Positions 54,606 through 64,000 are shown, counted from the stretch's first letter. The stretch is DNA of 64,000 bases from Polyangiaceae bacterium (GCA_020633205.1 JACKEB010000010.1:1488001-1552000); one strand, 5' to 3'. Notes: a model not told the origin generated them from the letters alone. A program made the numbers and translations.

Positions 54606-56105
54606 TCAGCTCGCACTTCGCGCGCGCCTCACGGCATCACGCCAACCCTCGAGGCGGCGCTCCCGTTCCGGACCGTCAATCGTGACACGGAACTGATCTT
54701 GAATCTTGACCATTTTCGCCGCGTCCCGTGCGTCTTTGAATAGCCCAGCGCCGATCCCAGCGAACATGGCGGCGCCCCGTGCGGTGGTTTCGAGGTCGCT
54801 TGGCCGCTCGACGGTCACTCCAGCGAGGTCGCTCTGGAGCTGCATCAGGAGATCATTCGCCGCCGCTCCGCCATCGACCCGCATCAGGCTCAACGGCTTT
54901 TCCAAATCGTCCCCCATCGCCCGCACCAGGTCGGTGACCTCGAGCGCGATGGATTCGAGGGTAGCGCGAACCAGATGAGCCCGGGTGGTGCCACGGGTCA
55001 GACCACAAATCAGGCCGCGGGCGTCGGGATCCCAGTACGGCGCGCCCAAGCCGGCCAGCGCTGGCACGAAGTAAACCCCGCCGGAGTCCTCGACACTCCG
55101 CGCCAGGCTTTCTGTCTCCTTGGCGCTTTGGATCAGCCCGAGCCCGTCCCGCAGCCACTGCACCGCGGCTCCCGCGATGAAGGCGCTGCCCTCGAGGGCG
55201 TAGACCACGTCGTCGCCAATCTGCCAACCCAGCGTGGAGAGCAAGCCGCAGCGACTGCGGATCACCTGATTTCCGGTGTTCATCACCACGAAGGCGCCGG
55301 TGCCGTAGGTGCATTTGACCTGGCCAGGCTCGAGGCACGCTTGACCAAACAACGCCGCGTGTTGGTCGCCGGCCATGCCGGAAATTGGGATTCCGTCCGG
55401 CAAGAAGCTCAGGCCCTTTGTCTCGCCGACACGTCCTGCGGAGGGCACGATGCGTGGCAAGCAGGCTCGAGGGACTCCGAGCAGTTCGCATTGGGCCGCA
55501 TCCCAACTCCGCGACTCGAGGTTCATCAGGAGTGTGCGGCTGGCGTTGGTGACATCGGTTACGTGAGGCGCTTCTGCATTCGCCCCCGCCAGTCGCCACA
55601 CCAGGAAGGAGTCGATGGTACCGAACACGAGCTGTCCCGACTCAGCCTTGGCGCGCGCACCGCTGACCTCGTCCAGCATCCAGGCGAGCTTGGTGCCGGA
55701 GAAGTAAGGATCGAGCACCAAGCCAGTGCGCTCACGGACCGCATCTTCGTGCCCCGCGGCTTTGAGCTTCGCGCAGCGATCCGCGGTGCGTCGGTCCTGC
55801 CAGACGATGGCGCGGTGGGCTTGGGCTCCGCTCTCTCGGTCCCAGAGCAGGGTGGTCTCCCGTTGATTGGTGATGCCAATCGCCGCAATCTCTTCCCCCA
55901 CGACCCGCGCGGCACGCATGGCCTCGCGCACGGCGCCTTCAACGCTCTGCCAAATCTCGTCCGCGTTGTGCTCCACCCAGCCCGGCTTCGGGAAGTGCTG
56001 AGCAAACTCCCGGTTCGCTCGCCCTAGTGTCTTCCCGTTGGTGTCCATCACCAGCGCCGTCGAGCCGGTGGTGCCTTGGTCAATGGCTAAGATGTGTCGA
56101 GTCAT
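54606..56105 (-). CDS. glpK: glycerol kinase
   Basis: 499 residues, standard length. FGGY-kinase motifs are clear: ILAIDQGTTGSTALVMD (phosphate 1), FPKPGWVEHNADEIW, ITNQRETTLLWDRESG, AGDQHAALFGQACLEPG, KCTYGTGAFVVMNTG and LMRVDGGAAANDLLMQLQ. The last two are PROSITE-type signatures of the family. It phosphorylates glycerol to glycerol 3-phosphate. No glpF or glpD is adjacent, so it is a single gene, divergent from the cyclase. Confidence 0.97.
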   Translation of the reverse strand: MTRHILAIDQGTTGSTALVMDTNGKTLGRANREFAQHFPKPGWVEHNADEIWQSVEGAVREAMRAARVVGEEIAAIGITNQRETTLLWDRESGAQAHRAIVWQDRRTADRCAKLKAAGHEDAVRERTGLVLDPYFSGTKLAWMLDEVSGARAKAESGQLVFGTIDSFLVWRLAGANAEAPHVTDVTNASRTLLMNLESRSWDAAQCELLGVPRACLPRIVPSAGRVGETKGLSFLPDGIPISGMAGDQHAALFGQACLEPGQVKCTYGTGAFVVMNTGNQVIRSRCGLLSTLGWQIGDDVVYALEGSAFIAGAAVQWLRDGLGLIQSAKETESLARSVEDSGGVYFVPALAGLGAPYWDPDARGLICGLTRGTTRAHLVRATLESIALEVTDLVRAMGDDLEKPLSLMRVDGGAAANDLLMQLQSDLAGVTVERPSDLETTARGAAMFAGIGAGLFKDARDAAKMVKIQDQFRVTIDGPERERRLEGWRDAVRRARSAS

Positions 56106-56287
56106 CGCCGGGGGAGCCTACCAAACCTCAGCCTACCAAACCCGCACCCAGAAAAACCTGACCGTTACCCTACGCCACCTCTCCCCCGTGGTGTGACCTA
56201 GCGTTGGCATCTTATTTGTCGAGCGCCCCCATCCGGGCCATCCGCTGCGCTTGTAGCTCGGCGGGGGGCCGGGTAGCCTTGGTCGCA

Positions 56288-58180
56288 ATGGCGCGCCTCA
56301 TCCTCGCGACTCCCGACGGCCAGCAGGTCGTCGAACTCCGCGCGCACAACACGTTGGGTCGTCACCCCTCGAACTCGATCCAGCTCCTCGACAAGATCGT
56401 CTCGAAGGAACACTGCATCGTCGAGAAGCGCGGTGACCAGTTCTGGCTGCGGGATCTCGGCAGCCTGAACGGGACCTACGTCAACGGAGAACGCGTCCAA
56501 GGGGAGCGTCAGCTCTTCCACCAGGACGACATCACTCTGGGTTCGACCCGAGCGCGCTACGACGATGGTGCTGGTGTTTCCGACCCGCCCCGCGCGGGAG
56601 TGGAGCCGGTTGGAGCGGCCGCGTGGCAACCAGCGATCAACCCGGGTCCGCCGGCGATGCCCCTCGGCTCGACCAACCACCCGAATTCTCAGGCGCAGCC
56701 CTCGATGCCGGGAGGCATCCAGAGCATGCCCACCCCAGCTCAGTCGATGCCAGGCCCTTCGCTGCCCGGCCAGTCGCTGCCGGGCCAGTCGATGCCGGGC
56801 CAGTCGATGCCAGGCGGCGTCTTGAGCCAGGCACCGGCACCCACTTCGAGCCAGGTCGGGTTGCCGCCGATGAATCAAACGCGGGTCGATGTGAACGACG
56901 CCGCCCGCGCCATCGGCACCCAGATGGCCGCCACCCAGAAGGGGTTTCTGCCGTACGACCAGCTCGCCGGCAATCCGCAGCAGCTGGCCGCTGACTACGA
57001 GCGCCTGCGTCTGTCTCACGAGCTAGGCCGCGAGATCGCACTCGAGCGCGACCTGCCCACACTGCTCAACAAGATCTTGATGAGCGTGTTCAAGTTCGTG
57101 CGCGCGGATCGCGGAGTCATTTTCCTCCGGGATCCACAAGGCAAGCTGGTGCCCGGCGCCAGCCTGCGCCGCGACGGCACCGAGACACCCATCACCGTGT
57201 CCTCCACGATCATGAACCACGTGATCAAGGAGCGAGCGACCGTGCTCACCCACGACGCCGCGATGGATTTCGCAGCCTCCAAGGGCAAGAGCATGATTCT
57301 CAACCGAATCAGCTCTGCCATCGTGGCCCCACTGCTCCACAACGACGACATCCTCGGTGTGCTGTGGCTGGACAGCGAGACGCTGGCCCAGTTTCAGCAG
57401 AAAGACATGGAGATCGTCACGAGCATCGCCGCCCAAGCCGCGATGTTCATCGAGATCAACATCCTGGGCCGTAAAATCCAGGAGGAAATCATTAATCGGG
57501 AGCGCTTCAGCCGCTTGCTCTCACCGAACGTCGCCGAGCGGGTGATGAGCGGCGAGCTCGAGGTGAAGAAGGGCGGGTCACTGCAGCAGTCGGTGACGGT
57601 GTTCAACTCGGATATCCGCGGTTTCACGCGCATGAGCGAAGGCGCCCAACCGGAGAGCATCGTCGAGATGCTCAACGAGTACTTCGAGCTGATGGTCGAG
57701 ACGCTGTTCAAGTTCGACGGCACCCTCGATAAATTCATGGGCGACGGCATCATGGCCCTGTGGGGCGCGCCGGTGTCCGCTCAGGACGACCCGATCCGCT
57801 GCGTCAGCTGCTCCCTCGAGATGATGGAAGTGCTCGGCAAGTTCAACCGTGAGCGCATGGCAGACAATCTGCCGTCGCTGGGCGTGGGCATCGGCATCCA
57901 CACCGGTCCCCTGGTGGCGGGCTACATCGGCTCCTCCAAGGCGCTCAGCTACACCGTGATCGGCGACACCGCGAACACCAGCGCCCGCCTGTGCGGTGTC
58001 GCTACGGCGGGACAGATCATCGTCAGCGAAGCCACCTTGGGCATGCTGCGCAATCGCTTTCAGTACCAAGAGCTGCCGGCAGCCAGCCTCAAGGGCAAGG
58101 AAAAGCCCTTCAAGATCTTCAACATCACCGGGCCTCAGGTCACCGCTCAGGTCCCCGCCAGCTACCAAAGCGGCGAGTAG
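56288..58180 (+). CDS. FHA - GAF - class III adenylate/guanylate cyclase
   Basis: 630 residues from ATG 56288. The FHA domain (about 1-90) has LGRHPSNSIQLLDKIVSKEH and LGSLNGTYVNGER, the phospho-Thr contacts. A Pro/Gln/Met linker follows with QS(M/L)PG units repeated five times (about 155-175). The GAF domain (about 260-400) reads LMSVFKFVRADRGVIFLRD. The catalytic domain (about 430-620) has metal Asp in FNSDIRGFTRM and FMGDGIMALWG, and VIGDTANTSARLCG for the Asn/Arg transition-state pair. It should make cAMP (or cGMP) in response to a phosphorylated partner and a GAF ligand. Confidence 0.94.
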   Translation: MARLILATPDGQQVVELRAHNTLGRHPSNSIQLLDKIVSKEHCIVEKRGDQFWLRDLGSLNGTYVNGERVQGERQLFHQDDITLGSTRARYDDGAGVSDPPRAGVEPVGAAAWQPAINPGPPAMPLGSTNHPNSQAQPSMPGGIQSMPTPAQSMPGPSLPGQSLPGQSMPGQSMPGGVLSQAPAPTSSQVGLPPMNQTRVDVNDAARAIGTQMAATQKGFLPYDQLAGNPQQLAADYERLRLSHELGREIALERDLPTLLNKILMSVFKFVRADRGVIFLRDPQGKLVPGASLRRDGTETPITVSSTIMNHVIKERATVLTHDAAMDFAASKGKSMILNRISSAIVAPLLHNDDILGVLWLDSETLAQFQQKDMEIVTSIAAQAAMFIEINILGRKIQEEIINRERFSRLLSPNVAERVMSGELEVKKGGSLQQSVTVFNSDIRGFTRMSEGAQPESIVEMLNEYFELMVETLFKFDGTLDKFMGDGIMALWGAPVSAQDDPIRCVSCSLEMMEVLGKFNRERMADNLPSLGVGIGIHTGPLVAGYIGSSKALSYTVIGDTANTSARLCGVATAGQIIVSEATLGMLRNRFQYQELPAASLKGKEKPFKIFNITGPQVTAQVPASYQSGE

Positions 58181-58502
58181 CCGTCCGCCTTCGAGCGACC
58201 GAACGGCGCCTGCGGTTCACGTGGAGACCGCGAACTGGAAGCCAATTCGGCGCTCCGTTTCGCAGCTTTCGCAGCCGCCAAGGTTGGGGGTGAGGGAGCT
58301 CCGTGCTCAACGGACCACGCCCGGGTGTGACACCAGCACCACACTGGATAGCACCTGCTAGCTACGGGTTCCGCACGGCAGCATCTGAAAGCGAGCACTA
58401 GAAGTCAGCAGTTTCGCGGCTCTACCGCGCTGATCAGACGAAAACGCGTACGACTGCTCGGGCTTGGGGCAACTGGCATGACCAGTGCTTAAGCAGCAGA
58501 CC
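58181..58502. other. intergenic, no gene seen
   Basis: 321 bases before the outer-membrane protein gene. It holds one G-rich motif copy (58281-58296) and no open frame with coding character. Confidence 0.5.
58281..58296 (+). repeat. G-rich intergenic motif copy
   Basis: AGGTTGGGGGTGAGGGAG; it matches the copies at 5515 and 8564. Confidence 0.45.
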
Positions 58503-59618
58503 ATGCACACCCGACTGACGGCGACCGGCTTGCTCCTAGCTTCTTGTCTGCTCCCCTCGCTGGCGAGCGCACAGCCGAGCGACGACGGCTCTTGGTCCTC
58601 CCCGACGGACGCACCGGCAGAAGCGCCGCCCCCCACGGCGGCTCTCCCCGTGGCTCCGGCAGGTGACGCGGCGCCTCAGCCTGCAGCTCCTCCCCCGGTG
58701 GCGGCAGCGGCCCCGGCGACCCCCGTCGCACTGACCAACTGCCGGGTGAACCCGTCCCCCGCCATTGACCGCGCGACGGGTGTGACGATTGGTGGGTTGG
58801 TGTGCGATTCCTTGCGGTCACAAATCAGCGGGGTGGGCGCCCTGAGTGAAGGCTACCAGCCGGGCCTACCGGGCTACGACGTGTCGATTCAACGCCTGGG
58901 CCGCAAGATCCTGCTCAAGCTCCAGCGCACGAACGCCGCTGGCCAAGTCGACCGCACCGAGACACTCACCCTCAGCGGCGTCGAAGAAGCGACCGAAGCC
59001 GCGCCGCGCCTCGCCGCAGCGATGAGCGAAGAGGTCGACATCAAGGAAACCGAGCGCGTCGACAACCTGGTGGGCGATGAGACCCGCCGCTACAAGAAGA
59101 AGTCCGGCGAGTCGATGTTCGGCCTCGGCATCGGTGCGCAAATGGCGGGCGGCGACTTCGCCGGAAGCACCCTGCACCTGAGCTACCAGTACGAAACCCC
59201 GGACTTCGGCTTGCTCGCCCGCGGCTCCGTTGGCGGCCTCGGCGACAACCAAGACGAAGACTGGATGTACAACTACCTGTCCGTCGGCGCCCGCTACTTC
59301 TTCAACAGCGAGAACATCTCACCGCTGATCGGCGGTGGCCTGAACATCTCCGGCATGAGCAACGACCGCACGAGCGACGGACTCTACGATCATCGCTACG
59401 AAGGCAGCGGCGGCGGCGCCTACCTCGAAGCCGGTGTGGAGGCCCTACGCCTGCACAAGACCCGGCTCGAGCTGTCTATCCGCGTGGATTTGCCGTTCTA
59501 CTCGCTCAAGCGCCAGAACGACTACTACTACAGCAGCAACGGCCAGGAAGTGGCGTCGTCGGAGCCGGGGAGCAAGTACGTCGCGCCCGTCTCGCTCAAC
59601 GCGACGATTCATTTCTGA
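58503..59618 (+). CDS. outer-membrane beta-barrel protein
   Basis: 371 residues from ATG 58503. The signal peptide (LLLASCLLPSLASAQ) is cut at an AxA site and followed by an Ala/Pro linker. A domain with two Cys (CRVNPSPAIDRATG ... LVCDSLRS) comes next. The last 170 residues alternate polar and hydrophobic strands with aromatic girdles (LHLSYQYETPDFGLLARGSV, YNYLSVGARYFFN) and end in Phe, the BamA signal. It is an eight-strand-like barrel of unknown substrate. The minisatellite begins right after its stop codon. Confidence 0.8.
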   Translation: MHTRLTATGLLLASCLLPSLASAQPSDDGSWSSPTDAPAEAPPPTAALPVAPAGDAAPQPAAPPPVAAAAPATPVALTNCRVNPSPAIDRATGVTIGGLVCDSLRSQISGVGALSEGYQPGLPGYDVSIQRLGRKILLKLQRTNAAGQVDRTETLTLSGVEEATEAAPRLAAAMSEEVDIKETERVDNLVGDETRRYKKKSGESMFGLGIGAQMAGGDFAGSTLHLSYQYETPDFGLLARGSVGGLGDNQDEDWMYNYLSVGARYFFNSENISPLIGGGLNISGMSNDRTSDGLYDHRYEGSGGGAYLEAGVEALRLHKTRLELSIRVDLPFYSLKRQNDYYYSSNGQEVASSEPGSKYVAPVSLNATIHF

Positions 59619-59619
59619 G

Positions 59620-59825
59620 AGTGGGTTCGGGTTCGGGTTTGAGGTCGGGTTCGAGTTCGGGTTTGAGTTCGGGTTCGAGTTCGGGTTTGAGGTCGGGTTC
59701 GGGTTTGAGGTCGGGTTCGGGTTCGGGTTTGAGGTCGGGTTCGGGTTTGAGGTCGGGTTCGGGTTTGAGGTCGGGTTCGGGTTTGAGGTCGGGTTCGGGT
59801 TTGAGGTCGGGTTCGGGTTTGAGTT
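59620..59825 (+). repeat. GGGTTC/GGGTTT/GAGGTC minisatellite (about 206 bp)
   Basis: Hexamers of the types GGGTTC, GGGTTT, GAGGTC and GAGTTC alternate. The main higher unit is 18 bp (GGGTTCGGGTTTGAGGTC), seen about eight times. It starts two bases after the barrel gene stop codon. All frames stay open through it, giving false Gly-Phe or Asn-Pro repeat proteins. The unit resembles telomere-like GGGTTN repeats. Confidence 0.9.
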
Positions 59826-59864
59826 TCGACACATCGAGCTGTGCCAGGAGATGGGTTACACTTC

Positions 59865-60199
59865 GCCGGGCTTTGGCTGCGCCTCGCCCGGCAGGCTTTC
59901 TTCAAGGCTGGCCGGCATCGGCTGCGCCTGGCCGGCAGCTTTTGTAATGGCTAGCCGGCATCGGCTGCGCCTGGCCGGCAGTTCTCAGGGCTCGCCGGGC
60001 TTTGGCTGCGCCTCGCCCGGTGCTTCTCATGGCTCGCCGGCATCGGCTCCGCCTCGCCGGCACGTGTCTGTAAGGGCTTGCGACTCGCCGGTGCGTTTCC
60101 GCGCGGCCCTGCAGACTTCTTCAGGGCTAGCCGGCATCGGCTTCGCCTGGCCGGCACGTGTCTGTAAGGGCTCGCCGGCATCGGCTTCGCCTGGCCGGC
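59865..60199 (+). repeat. array of seven covarying hairpins, about 43-nt period
   Basis: Hairpins at 59865-59892, 59911-59936, 59954-59979, 59994-60021, 60036-60061, 60130-60155 and 60174-60199, with a degenerate copy near 60085. Outer arms are GCCGGC/GCCGGC, or GCCGGG/CCCGGC in the first and (with one G-T pair) fourth. The inner stem is GGC/GCC with a TGC, TCC or TTC loop. Linkers of 14-18 nt share a pattern near TTCTNAGGGCT. An S23-type gene follows. Confidence 0.85.
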
Positions 60200-60266
60200 A
60201 GATATCTCCAGGGTCGCGATTTGAGTGTTCGTTCGTTCGTGGATTTCGCACTTTGCCGGCGTGCTC

Positions 60267-60331
60267 GGCGTTGTCCAGGCCGGGGCCGGGCTGCGCCCGG
60301 TGCTCGCTGTGCTCGCAGCCTGGACAACGCC
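60267..60331 (+). repeat. large inverted repeat before the S23-type gene
   Basis: The perfect 14-bp arms GGCGTTGTCCAGGC (60267) and GCCTGGACAACGCC (60318) enclose a 37-base interior with its own CCGGG/CCCGG hairpin. It ends 47 bases before the ATG of the S23-type gene, so it is in its leader or promoter. Confidence 0.9.
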
Positions 60332-60378
60332 TGCGACTCGCCGGCGTGGCGATCGGGTGATCGAAAGGAGGTCACCTA

Positions 60379-60696
60379 ATGCTCGATATCTATCCATTCA
60401 TTCTCGAAACCATCGTGACAATCCGTCCGCTTGCTGAGCGTATTTTCCGTGAGGATCCGGACCTCGGCAAGCAGCTGCGGCGGGCTCAGTCCTCTATCGC
60501 GCTGAACGTAGCTGAGGGCTGCTACAGCCGTGGGCGCAATCAGGCCACCCGCTTTCACAGCGCGATGGGTTCCGCGCGTGAAGTGCTTGCTTGTCTCGAA
60601 GTCGCCGAGGCGCTCGGCCTGATCAACGCGCTCGACCAGGGAGTGCACCAGCGCTTCAACCGCATCCTGGGCACCCTGCATCGTCTCTGCATCTAG
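60379..60696 (+). CDS. four-helix-bundle protein, S23 (23S rRNA intervening-sequence) family
   Basis: 105 residues. AAAGGAGGT lies 7 bases before ATG 60379, a near-perfect ribosome site. Four amphipathic helices are seen, with ERIFREDPDLGKQLRRAQSS, IALNVAEGCYSRGRNQATRF and GSAREVLACLEVAEALGL, the 'S...NIAEG..r......F...a.gS..E' signature of the S23/Avd-like family. Relatives are encoded inside 23S rRNA insertions or next to diversity-generating retroelements (Avd), where they bind nucleic acid. Here no rRNA or reverse transcriptase is near; instead a hairpin array precedes the gene. A terminator follows. Confidence 0.93.
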   Translation: MLDIYPFILETIVTIRPLAERIFREDPDLGKQLRRAQSSIALNVAEGCYSRGRNQATRFHSAMGSAREVLACLEVAEALGLINALDQGVHQRFNRILGTLHRLCI

Positions 60697-60707
60697 TAAC
60701 GCGGGTT

Positions 60708-60742
60708 AGCCGTGGGGCGGGTTCTCACCTCACGGCTTTTCC
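60708..60742 (+). terminator. intrinsic terminator of the S23-type gene
   Basis: Stem AGCCGTG/CACGGCT with a 16-base interior that can pair further, then TTTCCC. It lies 12 bases after the stop codon and before the convergent selO. Confidence 0.75.
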
Positions 60743-60756
60743 CATCTGCACGCGCG

Positions 60757-62217
60757 CTAAGGCGACGCCGAGAGCGGCTCGCACCGCAGGCCAGTCAGCT
60801 CGCCGATGCGGCGGATCTCGGCAATCTTGTCTTCAAACGGCGCCCAGTCGTCGCGCTCGGCGACGTGTGTCCACAGCGACTCGATTTCGTCGATCAAGAG
60901 GTCGCATGGCGTTTCACCACGGAAGTACGCGTCGCTGAGCGCTTCGGTTACGCCAGGGCGTGGCGTGTAGTCGCGCCACAGTGAGAGCAACGGCTCGATC
61001 TCCGGGCGCTGGTAGTCACGGCTCCTTGGGCCGCTCAAGGCGCGCTCACGGCTCAGCTCTCCCCCAAACCAGTCGAAGAAAAAGCCTGCAAAGGAGCAGC
61101 GCGAGCGCTCCAAGAAGGTGACGGCGGCTTGCGCTAGCGCCACGTCGGAGTCCGGTTCGTTGGGGGTGAGGCCGAGGCGGCGCAAGATGGCGGCGGCGTG
61201 GGCTAGCTCGAGTTCGGGTTCGAAGTCACTGATGGCCCCTTGGCGCTCTTCGCGGCTCGCCAGGCCTTCCAGGCTACTGGCGAGCCGCTGGAGATTGCGC
61301 CACACGGCGCGCGCTTGGTGGCCATAAGCGTACAAGCCTGTGTGGTCGAAGTAGGCTGCGGTGAAGCTAGGGTCTAGTTCCGGGAGGAACCTGTATGGTC
61401 CGTAGTCGAAGCTTTCTCCGGTGACGTTCAGGTTGTCGGAGTTCAACACGCCGTGGACGAAGCCTGCCGAGAGCCACAGAGCGGTAGTGTGCGCGGCGCG
61501 GCGGGTCACTTCACGCAGGAAACCGACGCACCTCTCCCCCCGACCTGCTGAAGCAGCGAACGAGAGCCCTAACAAATGCTGATTGCAGTAGTCGACGAGG
61601 CGCTCGATGGAGTCCGTGTGCCCGAGCGAATACAGGCGCTGAAAGGTGCCGATGCGCACGTGGGAGTGGCTGAGGCGTACGAGGACGCAGGAGCGCGTTG
61701 GGGAAGGCTCGTCGTGGCGCTCCAGGGCCTCGCCGGTTTCGATCAGGCTGAAGCTCTTGGAGGTGTACACGCCAAGGGACTCGAGCAGCTCAGTCGCTAG
61801 TACCTCACGGAAACCGCCTTTGAGGGTCAGTCGTCCGTCGCCCCCGCGGGAATACGGCGTGCGCCCGGAGCCTTTGGTGCCGAGGTCCAGGAGCCGCGCG
61901 TTCGCTAGATCTCTGAGCTGCGCAAACAGGAAGCCTCGTCCGTCTCCCAGCTGGGAGTTGTACACGTCGAACTGATGCCCGTGATAGCTGAGCGCCAGTG
62001 GCTGGCGCTGCGCCCCAGGCAACGGCACGAAGTGCCCAAAGTGCGCGAGCCACTGGCCTTCGTCCAGGGCATCCAAACCGACTCGCTCCGCCCAGCGCTG
62101 GTTGCGAAAGCGGATTTTCTGCACGGCAAATTTACCGGGCGCCACGACTTGGTAGAAGCGCTCGCCGAGCGTCTCGTGCACGCGCTCGGGCTTGGGCCCA
62201 CTAGTGGGATCCGACAT
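60757..62217 (-). CDS. selO: protein adenylyltransferase SelO (YdiU family)
   Basis: 486 residues from ATG 62217. The SelO pseudokinase fold shows LALSYHGHQFDVYNSQLGDG, LDLGTKGSGRTPYSRGGDG, GGFREVLATELLESLGV, RTRSHS-type VLVRLSHSHVRIGTFQ and GFVHGVLNSDNLNVTGE, where the last holds the metal Asn/Asp. YDYGPY-type SFDYGPYRFL is also present. The enzyme moves AMP from ATP to Ser/Thr/Tyr of proteins, mainly in redox stress. The C-terminal Cys of the long form is not seen as a final CSS. The start overlaps the sixA stop by one base. Confidence 0.92.
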   Translation of the reverse strand: MSDPTSGPKPERVHETLGERFYQVVAPGKFAVQKIRFRNQRWAERVGLDALDEGQWLAHFGHFVPLPGAQRQPLALSYHGHQFDVYNSQLGDGRGFLFAQLRDLANARLLDLGTKGSGRTPYSRGGDGRLTLKGGFREVLATELLESLGVYTSKSFSLIETGEALERHDEPSPTRSCVLVRLSHSHVRIGTFQRLYSLGHTDSIERLVDYCNQHLLGLSFAASAGRGERCVGFLREVTRRAAHTTALWLSAGFVHGVLNSDNLNVTGESFDYGPYRFLPELDPSFTAAYFDHTGLYAYGHQARAVWRNLQRLASSLEGLASREERQGAISDFEPELELAHAAAILRRLGLTPNEPDSDVALAQAAVTFLERSRCSFAGFFFDWFGGELSRERALSGPRSRDYQRPEIEPLLSLWRDYTPRPGVTEALSDAYFRGETPCDLLIDEIESLWTHVAERDDWAPFEDKIAEIRRIGELTGLRCEPLSASP

Positions 62218-62720
62218 CAGCCGAGCAGCAGCGGCTCGAAGGTCTCGCTCTCCGGGTTGAGCAACCACTCGGGCTGGCCGCGCTCCAGGGCGCAAATCTG
62301 CCCTGGGCGGAACGGCGGAAAGCCTGGACGGCTGCTCAGAAAGGCGCCGAGTCCGCTGATCCCGGGCTCGTGTCCGACAACCAGCACGCTGACGCCGAAT
62401 GTGGCCAGCTCTTCAGCGGGCAAACGTGGCGGATAGCCGGGCGCGAGGCTCGGCAACACTTGCACCCAAGGCGCACTTCCATCGGGTTTGAGCGCAGCCT
62501 GGACCAACTCCGCGGTTTGCACCGCGCGCACCAGCGGGCTCGTCACTATGGCGTCGCACTCCACACCGCGCGCGCGCAAGAGCTGCCCCATTTGCGTGGC
62601 ACGGGCTCGTCCGGGCGCGCTCAGGTAGCGCTGCTCGTCAGTCATCCCGTGATCCGCTTGAACCGCCAGCGAGTGGCGCATCAGAAAGACTCGCACCAGG
62701 GCAGCGTCGTCCGCAGTCAA
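62217..62720 (-). CDS. sixA: phosphohistidine phosphatase SixA-like
   Basis: 167 residues of the histidine phosphatase superfamily. The catalytic His is in VFLMRHSLAVQ (RHS where RHG is usual). IVTSPLVRAVQTAELV carries the second Arg, and VLVVGHEPGISGLGAFL the second His. The length fits SixA, which removes phosphate from His of phosphotransfer proteins. The substrate here is not shown. It overlaps selO by one base, so the two are co-translated. Confidence 0.88.
   Translation of the reverse strand: MTADDAALVRVFLMRHSLAVQADHGMTDEQRYLSAPGRARATQMGQLLRARGVECDAIVTSPLVRAVQTAELVQAALKPDGSAPWVQVLPSLAPGYPPRLPAEELATFGVSVLVVGHEPGISGLGAFLSSRPGFPPFRPGQICALERGQPEWLLNPESETFEPLLLG

Positions 62721-64000
<1,280 letters not shown>

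Noticed and set aside
54975..56027. A 350-residue plus-strand frame over glpK
   Set aside because: Antisense shadow of glycerol kinase.
59865..60199. CRISPR array (26-nt repeats with 14-18-nt gaps)
   Set aside because: The gaps resemble each other and are too short for spacers, repeats vary, and no cas gene is present.
59434..60360. Long open frames with Gly-Phe, Asn-Pro or Arg-Thr repeats across the minisatellite, on both strands
   Set aside because: All frames stay open because the hexamer repeats lack stop codons. They overlap the real barrel gene or the hairpin array and have no start signals.

Overview
This 64 kb window is a piece of a high-GC chromosome that looks like a myxobacterium (Myxococcota, probably Polyangiales or a relative). 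That assignment is an inference. It rests on many secreted lipoproteins with long Gly/Ser linkers after the lipobox, a zinc-ribbon Ser/Thr kinase with a membrane anchor, very large Pro-rich signalling proteins (receiver, TPR, MshEN, HEAT), an FHA-GAF-adenylate cyclase, a sigma-54 response regulator, and a chitinase with two binding modules. No rRNA, tRNA, phage or IS element was recognised. Gene density is ordinary and coding is mixed on both strands.

Layout. 0-5 kb: end of a TetR-type regulator, a Rieske/FMN glutamate-synthase-like protein, a SUKH-like protein, an esterase lipoprotein, and a probably frameshifted membrane gene. 5-16 kb: small enzymes and exported proteins, a GH19 chitinase, a 1.2-kilo-residue receiver/TPR protein, a 1 kb stretch without genes, and a lipoprotein. 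16-25 kb: MgtE, a 1.38-kilo-residue MshEN/HEAT protein, an intergenic block of tandem structured repeats, and a Ser/Thr kinase. 25-33 kb: a FecR-like exported protein, SthA, a sigma-54 regulator, a NamZ-like muramidase and an M24 peptidase. 33-35 kb: a bufferin-type RiPP operon (precursor, MNIO enzyme, DUF2063 partner). 35-39 kb: two paralogous lipoproteins ending in somatomedin-B-like domains (one frameshifted) and an exonuclease/phosphatase-family lipoprotein. 39-46 kb: acyl-CoA dehydrogenase and PgpH-type phosphodiesterase, divergent from folP-cdaA-cdaR, so synthesis and breakdown of c-di-AMP lie side by side. 47-52 kb: a boxR-boxC-boxB cluster for aerobic benzoyl-CoA degradation, without boxA, followed by a TlpA-like lipoprotein. 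52-58 kb: a CDF transporter, a SurA-like protein, a UPF0158 protein, glpK and the FHA-GAF-cyclase. 58-61 kb: an outer-membrane barrel gene followed by a TTCGGG-type minisatellite, an array of covarying hairpins, a large inverted repeat and an S23-type four-helix-bundle gene. 61-64 kb: selO, sixA and the start of gap.

The most unusual material is non-coding: (1) the hairpin array next to the S23-family gene (59.6-60.7 kb); (2) a tandem pair of structured elements of about 165 nt at 22.3-22.7 kb whose stems change on both arms; and (3) a dispersed G-rich intergenic motif found in several gene junctions. The bufferin operon and the c-di-AMP gene cluster are the clearest protein systems.
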